Positions 9,901-16,924 of a DNA stretch of 64,000 nucleotides are shown here, piece by piece. Made by a program: the position numbers and the translations under genes. Below the pieces are notes generated by a model, which saw only the letters and a program-made list of their open reading frames with translations, was not told the origin of the DNA and searched no databases. Positions within the stretch are counted from its first letter, which is position 1, and every line of letters begins with the position of its first letter. This DNA comes from Treponema sp. (lineage in GTDB: Bacteria; Spirochaetota; Spirochaetia; Treponematales; Treponemataceae), in NCBI GenBank assembly GCA_017469785.1, contig JAFUFU010000051.1, positions 28,512 to 92,511 on the forward strand, read 5' to 3'.

Positions 9901-12100
9901 CGCCCAAAAGCGGATCAAAAACAGCATTGTCATCAGGAAGCCAGTGGATTTCATTCTGCTTCCAGGTGCTTTTTTTGTCAGGGAAGGGGCGGACCACGCA
10001 GAAAGTGACTTTGCAGCTTCCGCGGGCAATTTTTCCGGCCGTTGCCGTAACCGTAAGCGTTGTTATGCGCGACGGAAGATTTGCCAATTTGACTTCATAA
10101 TGTCCGTTGATGAATTCAGCCTTTCCTGTCTGAGTAACATCGCCACCGACTTCGTTGTCGCCTTCGATTAAATACTGGACAGAAACAGATTTTTCTTCGG
10201 TCTCCACATTGAAAACGGCAACGACAGGACTGTTTGGCCCGAATGGAACAGGAACAGTCATTCCGCCCTTATATTCTTCGTTATTGATGCTGACGATGGA
10301 AACCTTTACGCCGGAATCATCCTCACCCTCAATGATTTTTTCTGAGAGAGGAGCGTCCAGCAAATCTTCATGGATATAAGAGAGGTCTTTTAAATCAACG
10401 AATGATTTTTTTTCTGTTGTTCGCCCGTAAACATCTTTTGCGATAACCGTAATCTGCGTGAGTCCCCACGGCACCGATGCAAGAGGAACCCGCACGATAA
10501 GGCTGCGCTCCGGAGATTTTGTTGCAGACTCCTGCGATGCTACGATTTCATCCTTACCGCTTTCGATGATGTATGAATATGACGCAATTCCGCTGGGGGA
10601 AGACACATCGACCTCATAGACAGGATTCGATTCGGGATGCACGAGCATTCCGTTTACGAGAGCCGTACCGTTGATTTTTGCGCTTCCAAACACAGGTTTT
10701 TCACCCATCGCGGTGAATGTTGTTGAGACAGGGTCTCCATTTACACCGTGAATGTCAGTCGCAGACACAGTGATTCTGTGAGAGCCAGCGGAAAGTGATT
10801 TTGCATCAAGCTCCACGCTGAAAACGCCGTCGGTCTCAATACGCTGGGTTCCGGTGCCGTCAACAGAATACTCGATTGATGCGACAGCGTCGTCATCGCG
10901 GGCAATACCGCGGAGAACATAAGTGTCGTTTTCAGCGGAAAGGGCCGAGCCATTCTGCGGATTCTGTATGGCAACCACAGGCTTGTCCAGTTCCTGATTG
11001 AGCATGATTTCTTTTGCTATGGTTACAACGTTGCCAGCTGTATCTACGGCGGTCACGAGGAACTTTGTGCTCTTTTTCAGATTTCGCGTATCAATTTCTT
11101 TTGACCAGTAGGGATTACCCGGAACGAGTTCGAAATTACCGCGCTGACCTTCAAATTCCCATGAAAGAGACTGCAGGCCGACCTTATCCTTTGCAAAACC
11201 TGCTACAGTGAAGATACCGTTTTGAAGCTCGCCGTCACGAGGATACACGATGCTCACATCTGGTTTTGTGTTATCAATGAAGTAAAGATATGAAGAGATT
11301 CCGACTGAACCCATTTTATCCGTAGCCTTGAACCACATGATTGCAGGACCGTCTTTCAAAGTGCGGGTATCAATTGGAATTTCAAAAGTAGTCTCGTTTG
11401 TTTTTTTGTCCGTTGAGATTTTTGATTCGATATATGACTCGCCGTTATCCAGAGAATAGTAAAGGGATTTGATTCCGTTTCCATCGCTGGATTTTCCCTC
11501 AATCTTGATTTTTCCGGAAACAAGTTCTCCGAGAGCATGGTTTGTAACCTGAGTAATCGGCTTACGGCGGTCAAGGTTCCATGTGACGAAAGCCTTTTTC
11601 TTGGGCTTATCCTGAGAAGACAGACCGTTGATATCAACGCCCCACACCTCGATTGTATGAGGGCCTTCTTCCAGATTGTTTGTGTCGAGATAATACGACC
11701 AGAATTCCTTACCTTCTGCTTTAACCGGTTCGCCGCCGTCAAGGATGAGCCAGACTTCTGAAACGCTGTCATCATCGACACAGGTTCCGACAATGTTCAG
11801 GTTGCCCGGAACGCGCATTTCCGGTGCCGGATTCGTGACACCTGAAATCGCATAATCTGAATCTGGATCGATGTAAAGGTTGTAGGGGCCAGCTATCTGG
11901 GTATTGCCACCCTTATCCTTTGCTTCCGCATAGATGTTATACTTGCCTTCAGGTTTTTCATTTATATCGAATGTCTCCTGCCAGCTGTCCATTTCCTCGA
12001 CATCCCTATACGTGACATCTCTCTTTCCCATTGCCGAGACGGAAATAGCGCTCGCCATGAGACAAATCAAAAACCCGATTTTTCTCCGACCTTTCTGCAT
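6902..12100 (-). CDS. Giant Ig-like repeat outer-membrane protein with C-terminal barrel
   Basis: The protein has 1,732 residues and starts at ATG 12100 behind an AGGAAAAAG-type ribosome site. The N-terminus is a signal peptide (KGRRK, hydrophobic core, SVSAMG). The body is a series of Ig-like modules with repeated DTxxP, VEYSLDNGESW and ATDxxGN-type strands. The last 170 or so residues change character: alternating aromatic strands (YFDWQFWG, YYLPFRYYFGPDWEW, ISFGLRVNVF) ending in Phe, typical of an outer-membrane barrel with a C-terminal beta-signal. I infer a barrel-anchored protein that displays Ig-like modules, either in the periplasm or outside. It neighbours the Ig-like lipoprotein on the same strand, and the two may form one surface complex. 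Function beyond that is unknown. Confidence 0.85.
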   Translation of the reverse strand: MQKGRRKIGFLICLMASAISVSAMGKRDVTYRDVEEMDSWQETFDINEKPEGKYNIYAEAKDKGGNTQIAGPYNLYIDPDSDYAISGVTNPAPEMRVPGNLNIVGTCVDDDSVSEVWLILDGGEPVKAEGKEFWSYYLDTNNLEEGPHTIEVWGVDINGLSSQDKPKKKAFVTWNLDRRKPITQVTNHALGELVSGKIKIEGKSSDGNGIKSLYYSLDNGESYIESKISTDKKTNETTFEIPIDTRTLKDGPAIMWFKATDKMGSVGISSYLYFIDNTKPDVSIVYPRDGELQNGIFTVAGFAKDKVGLQSLSWEFEGQRGNFELVPGNPYWSKEIDTRNLKKSTKFLVTAVDTAGNVVTIAKEIMLNQELDKPVVAIQNPQNGSALSAENDTYVLRGIARDDDAVASIEYSVDGTGTQRIETDGVFSVELDAKSLSAGSHRITVSATDIHGVNGDPVSTTFTAMGEKPVFGSAKINGTALVNGMLVHPESNPVYEVDVSSPSGIASYSYIIESGKDEIVASQESATKSPERSLIVRVPLASVPWGLTQITVIAKDVYGRTTEKKSFVDLKDLSYIHEDLLDAPLSEKIIEGEDDSGVKVSIVSINNEEYKGGMTVPVPFGPNSPVVAVFNVETEEKSVSVQYLIEGDNEVGGDVTQTGKAEFINGHYEVKLANLPSRITTLTVTATAGKIARGSCKVTFCVVRPFPDKKSTWKQNEIHWLPDDNAVFDPLLGAYVIQANAPFTGYANIALPVTPSVSNGAFTVTNNGKGFEIVGEKDGTYKNVSVSARDGSGRSYSSAPVSIVLDSAAPEVEITAPANQSWVQTKTQLTVKASDANGISRVEYSLDNGESWITMTGSGGQYSANVNVSNLEDGLVGIDVRATDSTGKTNVKSIAINKDTVAPEVEVILPGANDIVNGENLIAFMVKDAGRLDKVQYFAPVKRGSSPVAQDIPLSSMITTHVGTTDKPIDDLMAFKFIDAIGNETEVKQWEFIIDNVSDFPIAEVHVPEENAVLTRDFEFSGVIYDDDGVKKDDLGNVIAGPRIFYKFDNGSYEPLEQIGTNFIIPKKLTDFTDNEHSITVYAEDINGVRGPEFTRNFRISLEEPKGAVLTPPINETVRQTIKMTGVASDKNGIKAVYVSLDNGNSYNEAVGNYGHEMTQCNWSYEFDTRVIEDGTHVVFMKVVDWYDIEGLYSSLINIDNTAPQIDLMLPLDDSKTTGMMFLSGQTVDNIELTKLYVTIRSLEGKTVSSKLARTDLTPDEIITQAMDLSNLDDGFYNIELTGVDAAENITRVSRNIQLNKKASKAKVDLLYPLNGEYVQGVFNIYGTAVSESPITSLVLYVDDQEVSATELSESGYFKFTLNQAMISDGQHKIRVEATLSDETKIVSNQQYLNYASVGPWITIDNFTYGDFAIDRPYIIGNAGYSYDEEEVVRANAKGAPKELKESLAGKNVSMVEISFNNGKTFSKVSSSGKWRYRVENEDIAEGYHFLLVRATMKNGEHAVTRCIVQVDSTKPTIKLISPGAGGHYNQELEFSGLAKDDVALKSLTLALRKGDKAAYEIPGFIQGLYFDWQFWGATLFNVGAGLTFFDDNVKLQVQWGQFTQQQRNLFDKSSLRYGGSNIFGMKLLANVYYLPFRYYFGPDWEWLSLNVAVGANFSRFDQSGSGKPQILSAGLFQLEFPRVTFSRQKMFRTIAFYTEGQLWFIPTDVNSEEDVKSIVPQISFGLRVNVF

Positions 12101-12252
12101 TACTTTTTCCTATACTTTTTTAGTTACTCTTATGATAGAACAACTGAAAAACAAAATCAAATTTTATTGCTTTTTTTTTTGATTTTTTTACAGTTTCCCA
12201 TTAAAATTTCGGAATAAACGCCAATTTTCTTAAGGTTGAGGAGAAGATTATT

Positions 12253-12993
12253 ATGGATGAGCAGATTGAAAAGCTTCAAAAAATGATTGACGAATCTAAC
12301 AGAATCGTCTTTTTCGGCGGCGCGGGAGTCTCAACTGAGAGCGGAATCCCGGATTTCAGGAGCCAGGACGGCCTTTACCAGCAGGAATGGAAGTACCCGC
12401 CGGAGACGATTATTTCCCGCTCCTTCTTCGACGCAAACCCACAGGAATTCTACCGATTCTATAGAAAGAAACTGATTATAAAAGACGTGCAGCCCAATAT
12501 CACCCACAAAAAGCTGGCGGAACTTGAGGCAGCCGGCAAGTTGAGCGCGGTGGTCACCCAGAACATAGACGGTCTGCACCAGATGGCGGGCAGCAAGGTT
12601 GTCTGGGAATTGCACGGAAGCACACTGCGAAATTTCTGCATGAAGTGCGGCAAATCCTACGACATCGACTTTATCGCCGCCAGCGAAAATTCGCCGGACA
12701 AGTTGCCCCGCTGTGAGTGCGGCGGCCTTGTAAAGCCGGATGTTGTCCTCTACGAAGAAGGCCTTGACGACAAAGTGATTAACGGAGCCGTAGACGCCAT
12801 CGCCAGCGCGGACATGCTGATTATCGGCGGCACTTCCCTGGTGGTCTATCCTGCGGCGGGCTTAATCCGCTATTTTAGGGGCAAGCACCTCGTGCTGATT
12901 AACAAGAGCGAGACTCAGGCAGACGCAAACGCAGATTTGGTGATTCACGACTCGCTGGGAAAGGTGTTTGGAGAGTTGAAAGTAGAGAGTTGA
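12253..12993 (+). CDS. cobB: NAD-dependent protein deacylase (sirtuin)
   Basis: This 246-residue protein is a full-length class III (SIR2) deacylase, which removes acyl groups from lysines using NAD+ in the cytoplasm. Visible motifs are GAGVS at 23-27 and GIPDFRS for NAD binding, TQNIDGLH at 102-109, the catalytic His in ELHGS (121), and four zinc Cys at 129, 132, 154 and 156. GGTS and a late VLINKSET segment complete the Rossmann fold. The start is chosen at ATG 12253 with a GAGGAG Shine-Dalgarno 8-12 nt before it. It stands alone, divergent from the giant gene at 12100. It is followed by degenerate GAAAGT-type repeats. No unusual substitutions were seen. Confidence 0.95.
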   Translation: MDEQIEKLQKMIDESNRIVFFGGAGVSTESGIPDFRSQDGLYQQEWKYPPETIISRSFFDANPQEFYRFYRKKLIIKDVQPNITHKKLAELEAAGKLSAVVTQNIDGLHQMAGSKVVWELHGSTLRNFCMKCGKSYDIDFIAASENSPDKLPRCECGGLVKPDVVLYEEGLDDKVINGAVDAIASADMLIIGGTSLVVYPAAGLIRYFRGKHLVLINKSETQADANADLVIHDSLGKVFGELKVES

Positions 12994-13024
12994 AAGTGGA
13001 AAGTGGAAAGTTGGAAGATGAAAG
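12974..13024 (+). repeat. GAAAGTTGAAAGTGGAAA-type degenerate repeat string
   Basis: The 3' end of the sirtuin gene and the bases after it are built of short units such as GAAAGT, TGAAAG and TGGAAA. The same low-complexity words recur, on either strand, at 13081-13105, 13455-13500, 16845-16870, 25353-25380, 34205-34240 and 59028-59056, nearly always at gene ends. Confidence 0.6.
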
Positions 13025-13033
13025 TTAAAAATT

Positions 13034-13063
13034 GGGACGAGCAAGCGAAGCGAGCAATGTCCC
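13034..13063. repeat. Small hairpin GGGAC...GTCCC in repeat region
   Basis: GGGAC and GTCCC flank a 20-base segment of GAGCAAGCGAAGCGAGC type. It resembles the parB terminator stem at 16878-16906 but has no T-run, so termination is doubtful. Confidence 0.35.
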
Positions 13064-13074
13064 GAGCCTAACTT

Positions 13075-13446
13075 TCATCTTTCCGTTTTCAGTTTTCCGT
13101 TTCCTCGTAGGGTTTTTATCGAAGCTACTAGCATTGCTATTATTTCTTTTAAATCTTTGTTCAGGGCTTCAACTTGATTTTCTTTTATTAAATCGGATTT
13201 TACCATGATTTCTAGCCAATACTACGTCTCATCGGCTTCTTTTAGAGCTATGTTCAGCTTACTGATAAAATCAGCTTTGCTCTGGGCATTTTTGCTTTCC
13301 CGGACATTTGCCACTATACTTGTTCCAGACCGAAGGATTTGCTTTGAAAGAACATATTCTTTCTTTTCATCACAGAGATATTTATAAAATTTTACGATTC
13401 TCACCGCAAAATCAACAGTCTTTTCCGCAATGACACTATCCTTCAT
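13075..13446 (-). pseudogene. Four-helix-bundle (23S rRNA IVS-type) protein interrupted by an amber codon
   Basis: From ATG 13446, behind a GGAGAG site, the frame encodes VDFAVRIVKFYKYL, LRSGTSIVANVRE and DFISKLNIALKEADET. This is the typical first two-thirds of the four-helix-bundle family (TIGR02436 type, often called S23 or intervening-sequence proteins). A TAG follows at 13222-13224. The same frame then continues as YWLEIMVKSDLIKENQ and on to a TGA at 13075-13077, giving 123 codons of coherent family sequence with YWLE exactly where family members have it. I therefore read this as one gene with a single nonsense change, or an amber that is read through. The truncated 74-residue product would lack the last helix. 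These proteins have no firmly known biochemical role. Confidence 0.75.
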
Positions 13447-13483
13447 TTTTTCTCTCCATTTTTCAGCTTTTACTTTTTACTTT

Positions 13484-14722
13484 TTAGTTTTCAGCTTTCA
13501 GCTGATTCGCGAGCGTTTGAGATAAACCTAACTTTGTCATTAATTGATTTTTAAAGCCGTTTTTTTTCTTTCCTGTTCGTACTGCGCGAATCAAAAGATT
13601 TTTTGGCGTCGCACTTTCTTCTATAAATTCCAGGATTTGCACGCGGTAGCCCTTGCTTTCAAGAAGCTCTGCCCGGATTGCGTCGGTGGCAAGGGCGGCG
13701 AAGCGTTCTTTTATGAGTCCGTATTTCAATAGCGGCGCGAAGGGTGAATCTGGCGGAAAATTTTTCGTCGAAAGCTGGGAATTGATTTCGTGCTGGCAGC
13801 AGGGAACGGAGAGAATGGCCTTTGCCTTGTGGCGGATGGCGTAGTCCAGGGCGTAATCGGTGGCGGTGTCGCAGGCGTGGAGGGTCACGATGATGTCGGG
13901 CTGCTTTTCCTCGCCGAAGGAAGCGATGTCCCCCACCGCAAAAGAAAGATTTTTAAGAGCGAGTTTTTGAGCCAGAGTGCTGCAATAGTCTATCACGTCT
14001 TTTTTAAGGTCGAGGCCGAAAATAGCGCTCGGGATTTTTTTGACCTCGCTGAGATAGTGCTGCACGGCGAAGGTGAGGTAAGACTTTCCAGAGCCGAAAT
14101 CCACGATGCTGAGGGGATTTTTTTCGGAGACAGGGGAATTTTCGCTTTGGCGGACTTTCATTACATCATCAAGGATGTCGTCCAGCATTTCAAGGAAGCG
14201 GTTAATCTGACGGAACTTGTCATATTTTGCCTTTACGACCTTGCCCTCCGCCGTCATAATGCCTAAATGCACAAGGAAAGGAACCGGCACGCCCTCCTGC
14301 AAAAGATAATTCTTGCTTTTCCGGTCTGGACTTCCACCTCCCCCACTCACAGGAGACTTTTCCGCAGAAACATTTTTAATCTGTGTAAATCTGTGTAAAT
14401 CTGTGGATTCTTTAATCGCTTTGCGAAGCTCGGTCACTTTGCCTTTTTTGTTGGCGAGAATCGTGATTTCTTCGCTTTCGGTACGCTGGACACAGTTTTT
14501 GAAGGTAGTGCCGGCGTGAGTGCCGATAAATTCTTTTAGCTCGGCCTCGCTCATTTTTTTGTGGAAGACCTGAGTTTCCGTGTAAAGCTCGGCGAAGTAA
14601 TTCTCGTTTTTAGCGGCAGAAAGTGAGCCGGTGAGCAGCTTGATTTTAACGCGGGTATATTCCGCCCCGAGGATTTCCGAGATGTTTTTAATCGGTTTTG
14701 AAAATGTAACAGATAAAATCAT
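13484..14722 (-). CDS. SAM-dependent methyltransferase (Methyltransf_32 type)
   Basis: I start this 412-residue protein at ATG 14722, preceded by AGGAAAAC. A longer reading from 14977 would run through intergenic repeats and is rejected. The C-terminal half is a class I methyltransferase: VDFGSGKSYLTFA is the SAM-binding motif I, followed by FGLDLKKDVIDYC, VTLHACDTATDYAL and SVPCCQHE. These are typical of the Methyltransf_32 group, which includes GSTCD and METTL25-like proteins. The middle segment NYLLQEGVPVPFLVHLGIMT with KYDKFRQINRFLEMLDD is also typical of the bacterial family. A stretch encoding STDLHRFTQI comes from a dispersed DNA repeat. The substrate is unknown; RNA or ribosomal targets have been suggested for relatives. 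Convergent neighbours are repeat-rich gaps. Confidence 0.85.
   Translation of the reverse strand: MILSVTFSKPIKNISEILGAEYTRVKIKLLTGSLSAAKNENYFAELYTETQVFHKKMSEAELKEFIGTHAGTTFKNCVQRTESEEITILANKKGKVTELRKAIKESTDLHRFTQIKNVSAEKSPVSGGGGSPDRKSKNYLLQEGVPVPFLVHLGIMTAEGKVVKAKYDKFRQINRFLEMLDDILDDVMKVRQSENSPVSEKNPLSIVDFGSGKSYLTFAVQHYLSEVKKIPSAIFGLDLKKDVIDYCSTLAQKLALKNLSFAVGDIASFGEEKQPDIIVTLHACDTATDYALDYAIRHKAKAILSVPCCQHEINSQLSTKNFPPDSPFAPLLKYGLIKERFAALATDAIRAELLESKGYRVQILEFIEESATPKNLLIRAVRTGKKKNGFKNQLMTKLGLSQTLANQLKAEN
14379..14408 (-). repeat. CACAGATTTA tandem repeat inside the methyltransferase gene
   Basis: Three near-identical 10-base units (AATCTGTGTA on the plus strand) lie in the coding region. 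On the minus strand they give the peptide STDLHRFTQIKN. The unit is a familiar intergenic repeat word in many bacterial genomes, and here it stays in frame. Confidence 0.75.
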
Positions 14723-14736
14723 AGTTTTCCTTTTTA

Positions 14737-14820
14737 AATTCCTCACAGAGGGCACGGAGGACACAGAGAGAAACACCGTATGACGAATTCTCCGTGAACT
14801 CTTAAGCTCTGTGAGGAATT
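14737..14820. repeat. Inverted-repeat element A, copy 1
   Basis: AATTCCTCACAGAG at 14737-14750 is matched by a perfect 14-base inverted copy at 14807-14820. The 56 bases between contain ACACAGAGAG and a CTCCGTG word. Related copies lie at 37837 and 63790. The size and perfect ends resemble a miniature non-autonomous element or a REP-like palindrome. Confidence 0.75.
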
Positions 14821-14829
14821 TTCTTCCTG

Positions 14830-14968
14830 CTCGAAGCTCGGGAGCCCCCTCTACTTTGCTTAGCTTGAAGCGCAAGGGATTGTAGGGGCGCGAAGCGTTG
14901 CGGAACGAAGTGTAGCAATGTAGCGTTAGCGGAACCCCGAAAAGCCCGACGGCGTAGCCGGTGCGCCC
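14830..14968. repeat. Hairpin-rich intergenic cassette B, copy 1
   Basis: This GC-rich stretch contains AGGGATTGTAGGGGC and CCCCGAAAAGCCCGAC. The same kinds of words occur in the cassette at 46704-46930 in a different arrangement. It is made of many small stems and carries no coding signal. Confidence 0.5.
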
Positions 14969-15004
14969 GTGAAACAATAAAAAAATGTTTCACAAATGTT
15001 TCAC
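14969..15004. promoter_or_regulatory. parS: Cluster of parS half-sites upstream of parA
   Basis: Three 8-base half-sites of the canonical ParB site lie 44-79 bp before parA: GTGAAACA at 14969-14976, then TGTTTCAC at 14986-14993 and 14997-15004. The first two face outward across a 9-bp A-rich spacer, the reverse of the normal TGTTTCACGTGAAACA palindrome. The last two are direct repeats 11 bp apart, about one helical turn. ParB could bind here for autoregulation or partition. No complete parS was seen in the window. Confidence 0.6.
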
Positions 15005-15035
15005 AAGCCCTATATATTTTAATAAAAAAATACGA

Positions 15036-15041
15036 TAATAT
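15036..15041 (+). promoter_or_regulatory. -10 hexamer 6 nt before parA ATG
   Basis: TAATAT ends exactly 6 nt before ATG 15048 and no Shine-Dalgarno is present. The expected transcription start falls on or next to the ATG, so the mRNA may be leaderless. Confidence 0.55.
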
Positions 15042-15047
15042 AAATAT

Positions 15048-15818
15048 ATGGGAAAGATTTTTGTTTTTGTTAATCAGAAGGGTGGCGTTGGCAAAACAAC
15101 TTCAGCTATCAACATCGGTGCTTACATGGCAGAGCTGGGGAAAAAAGTCCTGCTCGTAGATTTTGACTCTCAGGGAAACATGTCAACAGGCGTTGGAATT
15201 TCAAAGGATAAGCCTTCGATTTATGAATTTATGGACGACGATTCAATCGCAGAGAGCGCAATCAAGCACACTGCCGTAGCGAACCTTGACGCCATCAGTG
15301 CGGACGAGGATCTGGCTGGTGCCGCCATTGAGTTTGCGGATCCGGACAAAGTTCCGGTGGAAAAACGCGATTTTATCCTCAAAGAAACGCTCGAACCGCT
15401 CAAATCTGTATACGATTATATTTTGATTGACTGTCCGCCGTCATTGGGTATTTTGACAACGAACGGTCTGACCGCCGCGGATGCAGTTCTTGTCCCCATG
15501 CAGTGTGAATATTTTGCTTTGGAAGGAATCACTCTCCTTTTGCAGACGGTAAAACGCGTCCAGAGCTCAACGAATCCCAATCTGGCTATCGGCGGTATCT
15601 TCTTTACGATGTACGACAGCCGAACCAGACTGGCACAGGATGTAGTACGAAACGTTCAGGCCTACTTCAAGAATTTTGTTTTCAACACAATAATTCCGCG
15701 AAACATCCGTCTTTCGGAAGCGCCTTCCCACGGTCAGCCGATTTGTCTTTATGATCCGTCTTGCATAGGCGCGAAGAGCTATAAAAAGCTTGCAGAAGAG
15801 GTAATCAACCGTGGCTAA
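15048..15818 (+). CDS. parA: Chromosome partition ATPase ParA (Soj)
   Basis: The 256-residue protein is a deviant-Walker ATPase that binds DNA non-specifically and, with ParB and parS, segregates the replication-origin region. The deviant Walker A KGGVGKTT is at 11-18, VLLVDFDSQGN is the Walker A' region, and YILIDCPPSLG is Walker B. The length is normal for the chromosomal Soj type without an N-terminal HTH. ATG 15048 has no Shine-Dalgarno but has a well-placed -10 element. The gene overlaps parB by 8 bp, so the two are translationally coupled. Half-parS sites lie just upstream, and the context suggests proximity to the replication origin, which I cannot confirm. Confidence 0.95.
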   Translation: MGKIFVFVNQKGGVGKTTSAINIGAYMAELGKKVLLVDFDSQGNMSTGVGISKDKPSIYEFMDDDSIAESAIKHTAVANLDAISADEDLAGAAIEFADPDKVPVEKRDFILKETLEPLKSVYDYILIDCPPSLGILTTNGLTAADAVLVPMQCEYFALEGITLLLQTVKRVQSSTNPNLAIGGIFFTMYDSRTRLAQDVVRNVQAYFKNFVFNTIIPRNIRLSEAPSHGQPICLYDPSCIGAKSYKKLAEEVINRG

Positions 15819-16839
15819 AAAATTCGGTCTTGGAGCTGGCGTTGACGCGCTCATGGGAAAAGCCGGATTAAGCGCGGACGACTTTATGCCGAATCACAAT
15901 CAGGCTTCAGAATCGGGGGAACACTCGGAGTCAGAACAGGCGGCCGAGGCCGTCACAAAAGCCGTTGAAGCTGGCAATATTCCTGCCGAGGTGGCATCCG
16001 GCCAGCGCAAATTGCCGGAAGGAATCAGCGTTGACGAGAACGGGCAGCTCTGGCTCAGTGTCGATTTATTGAAACCGAACCCCCATCAGCCCCGTAAAGA
16101 ATTTGACGAGGATGCCCTTCAGGAACTGGCTGATTCAATCCGCGAGCATGGAATCTTGCAGGCCATTACTGTCGAGGATGCCGGCGACGGATCTTTCTAT
16201 ATAATTGCCGGTGAACGCCGAACGAGAGCGGCAAAAATCGCTAATCTGGCGGAAGTCCCTGTTCAGCTCAGAAAATTCTCTGACCAGAAAAAGCTTGAAA
16301 TCGCACTTATCGAAAACATCCAGCGAGAGGATTTAAATCCTATCGAAGAAGCTGAGGCTTACTATCAGCTCATGGAAATTTCAGGCTTGAGTCAGGAGCA
16401 GGTAGCTGCCCGCGTCGGTAAAAATCGCTCAACGGTGGCAAACGCTATCCGTCTCTTAAAGCTCCCTGAGGACATGCGCACTTCCCTCGTGCAGGGACAC
16501 ATTACTTCCGGTCACGCCAGAGCACTCCTTGCGGTCAAAGACAGTGCCGACATGCGCATCCTTTTCGCAAAAATCATCGGTGGCGGGATGAATGTCCGTG
16601 AAGCCGAGGACATGGCACGCGCGCTGAATGAGGGAGCTGGAAACGGCGTCAAAAAACCGAAAGAGCCTAAAAACGAAAACAAGGATCCAAATATCACGGC
16701 CCTGGAACAGGAATTCATCGAAAAGCTGGGTACAAAAGTTCAGATTAAGGGAAGTATGGAACGTGGAAGCCTTGAGATTCAGTTCTTTACGAAAGATGAT
16801 TTGAACAGGATTTATTATCTGATTTGCGGAAACGAGTAG
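15811..16839 (+). CDS. parB: Chromosome partition protein ParB (Spo0J)
   Basis: This 342-residue CTP-dependent DNA clamp starts at GTG 15811, inside the end of parA. Residues 80-180 are the N-terminal CTP-binding domain: LKPNPHQPRKEF, GERRTRA at 134-140 (the arginine patch) and ENIQRE at 169-173. The HTH that reads parS follows (LSQEQVAARVGKNRSTVANAIRLL). The C-terminus is a charged linker and a short dimerisation domain. An N-terminal acidic, Ala- and Glu-rich stretch at 30-60 takes the place of the usual short ParA-interacting tail. A strong terminator follows. Confidence 0.95.
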   Translation: MAKKFGLGAGVDALMGKAGLSADDFMPNHNQASESGEHSESEQAAEAVTKAVEAGNIPAEVASGQRKLPEGISVDENGQLWLSVDLLKPNPHQPRKEFDEDALQELADSIREHGILQAITVEDAGDGSFYIIAGERRTRAAKIANLAEVPVQLRKFSDQKKLEIALIENIQREDLNPIEEAEAYYQLMEISGLSQEQVAARVGKNRSTVANAIRLLKLPEDMRTSLVQGHITSGHARALLAVKDSADMRILFAKIIGGGMNVREAEDMARALNEGAGNGVKKPKEPKNENKDPNITALEQEFIEKLGTKVQIKGSMERGSLEIQFFTKDDLNRIYYLICGNE

Positions 16840-16876
16840 GAAACGGAAAGTTGAAAGTGGAAAACTGAAAGATTAA

Positions 16877-16912
16877 AACGGGACATCGCCTTACGGCTGG
16901 TCCCGTTTTTTT
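16877..16912 (+). terminator. Rho-independent terminator of parAB
   Basis: ACGGGAC (16878-16884) pairs with GTCCCGT (16900-16906) and is followed by a run of T. It ends the parAB operon. The convergent gene at 16925 lies just beyond. Confidence 0.85.
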
Positions 16913-16924
16913 GTTTGAGTTCAA

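Noticed and set aside
12974-13024. Possible CRISPR array in GAAAGT-type repeats
   Set aside because: The units are short, degenerate and have no regular spacers; no cas gene is in the window.
13790-14266. 158-codon plus-strand frame opposite the methyltransferase
   Set aside because: Shadow frame; the opposite strand has intact methyltransferase motifs over the same bases.
14723-14977. 85 extra N-terminal codons of the methyltransferase frame
   Set aside because: They run through repeat elements A and B, encode no family sequence, and a good ribosome site lies before ATG 14722.
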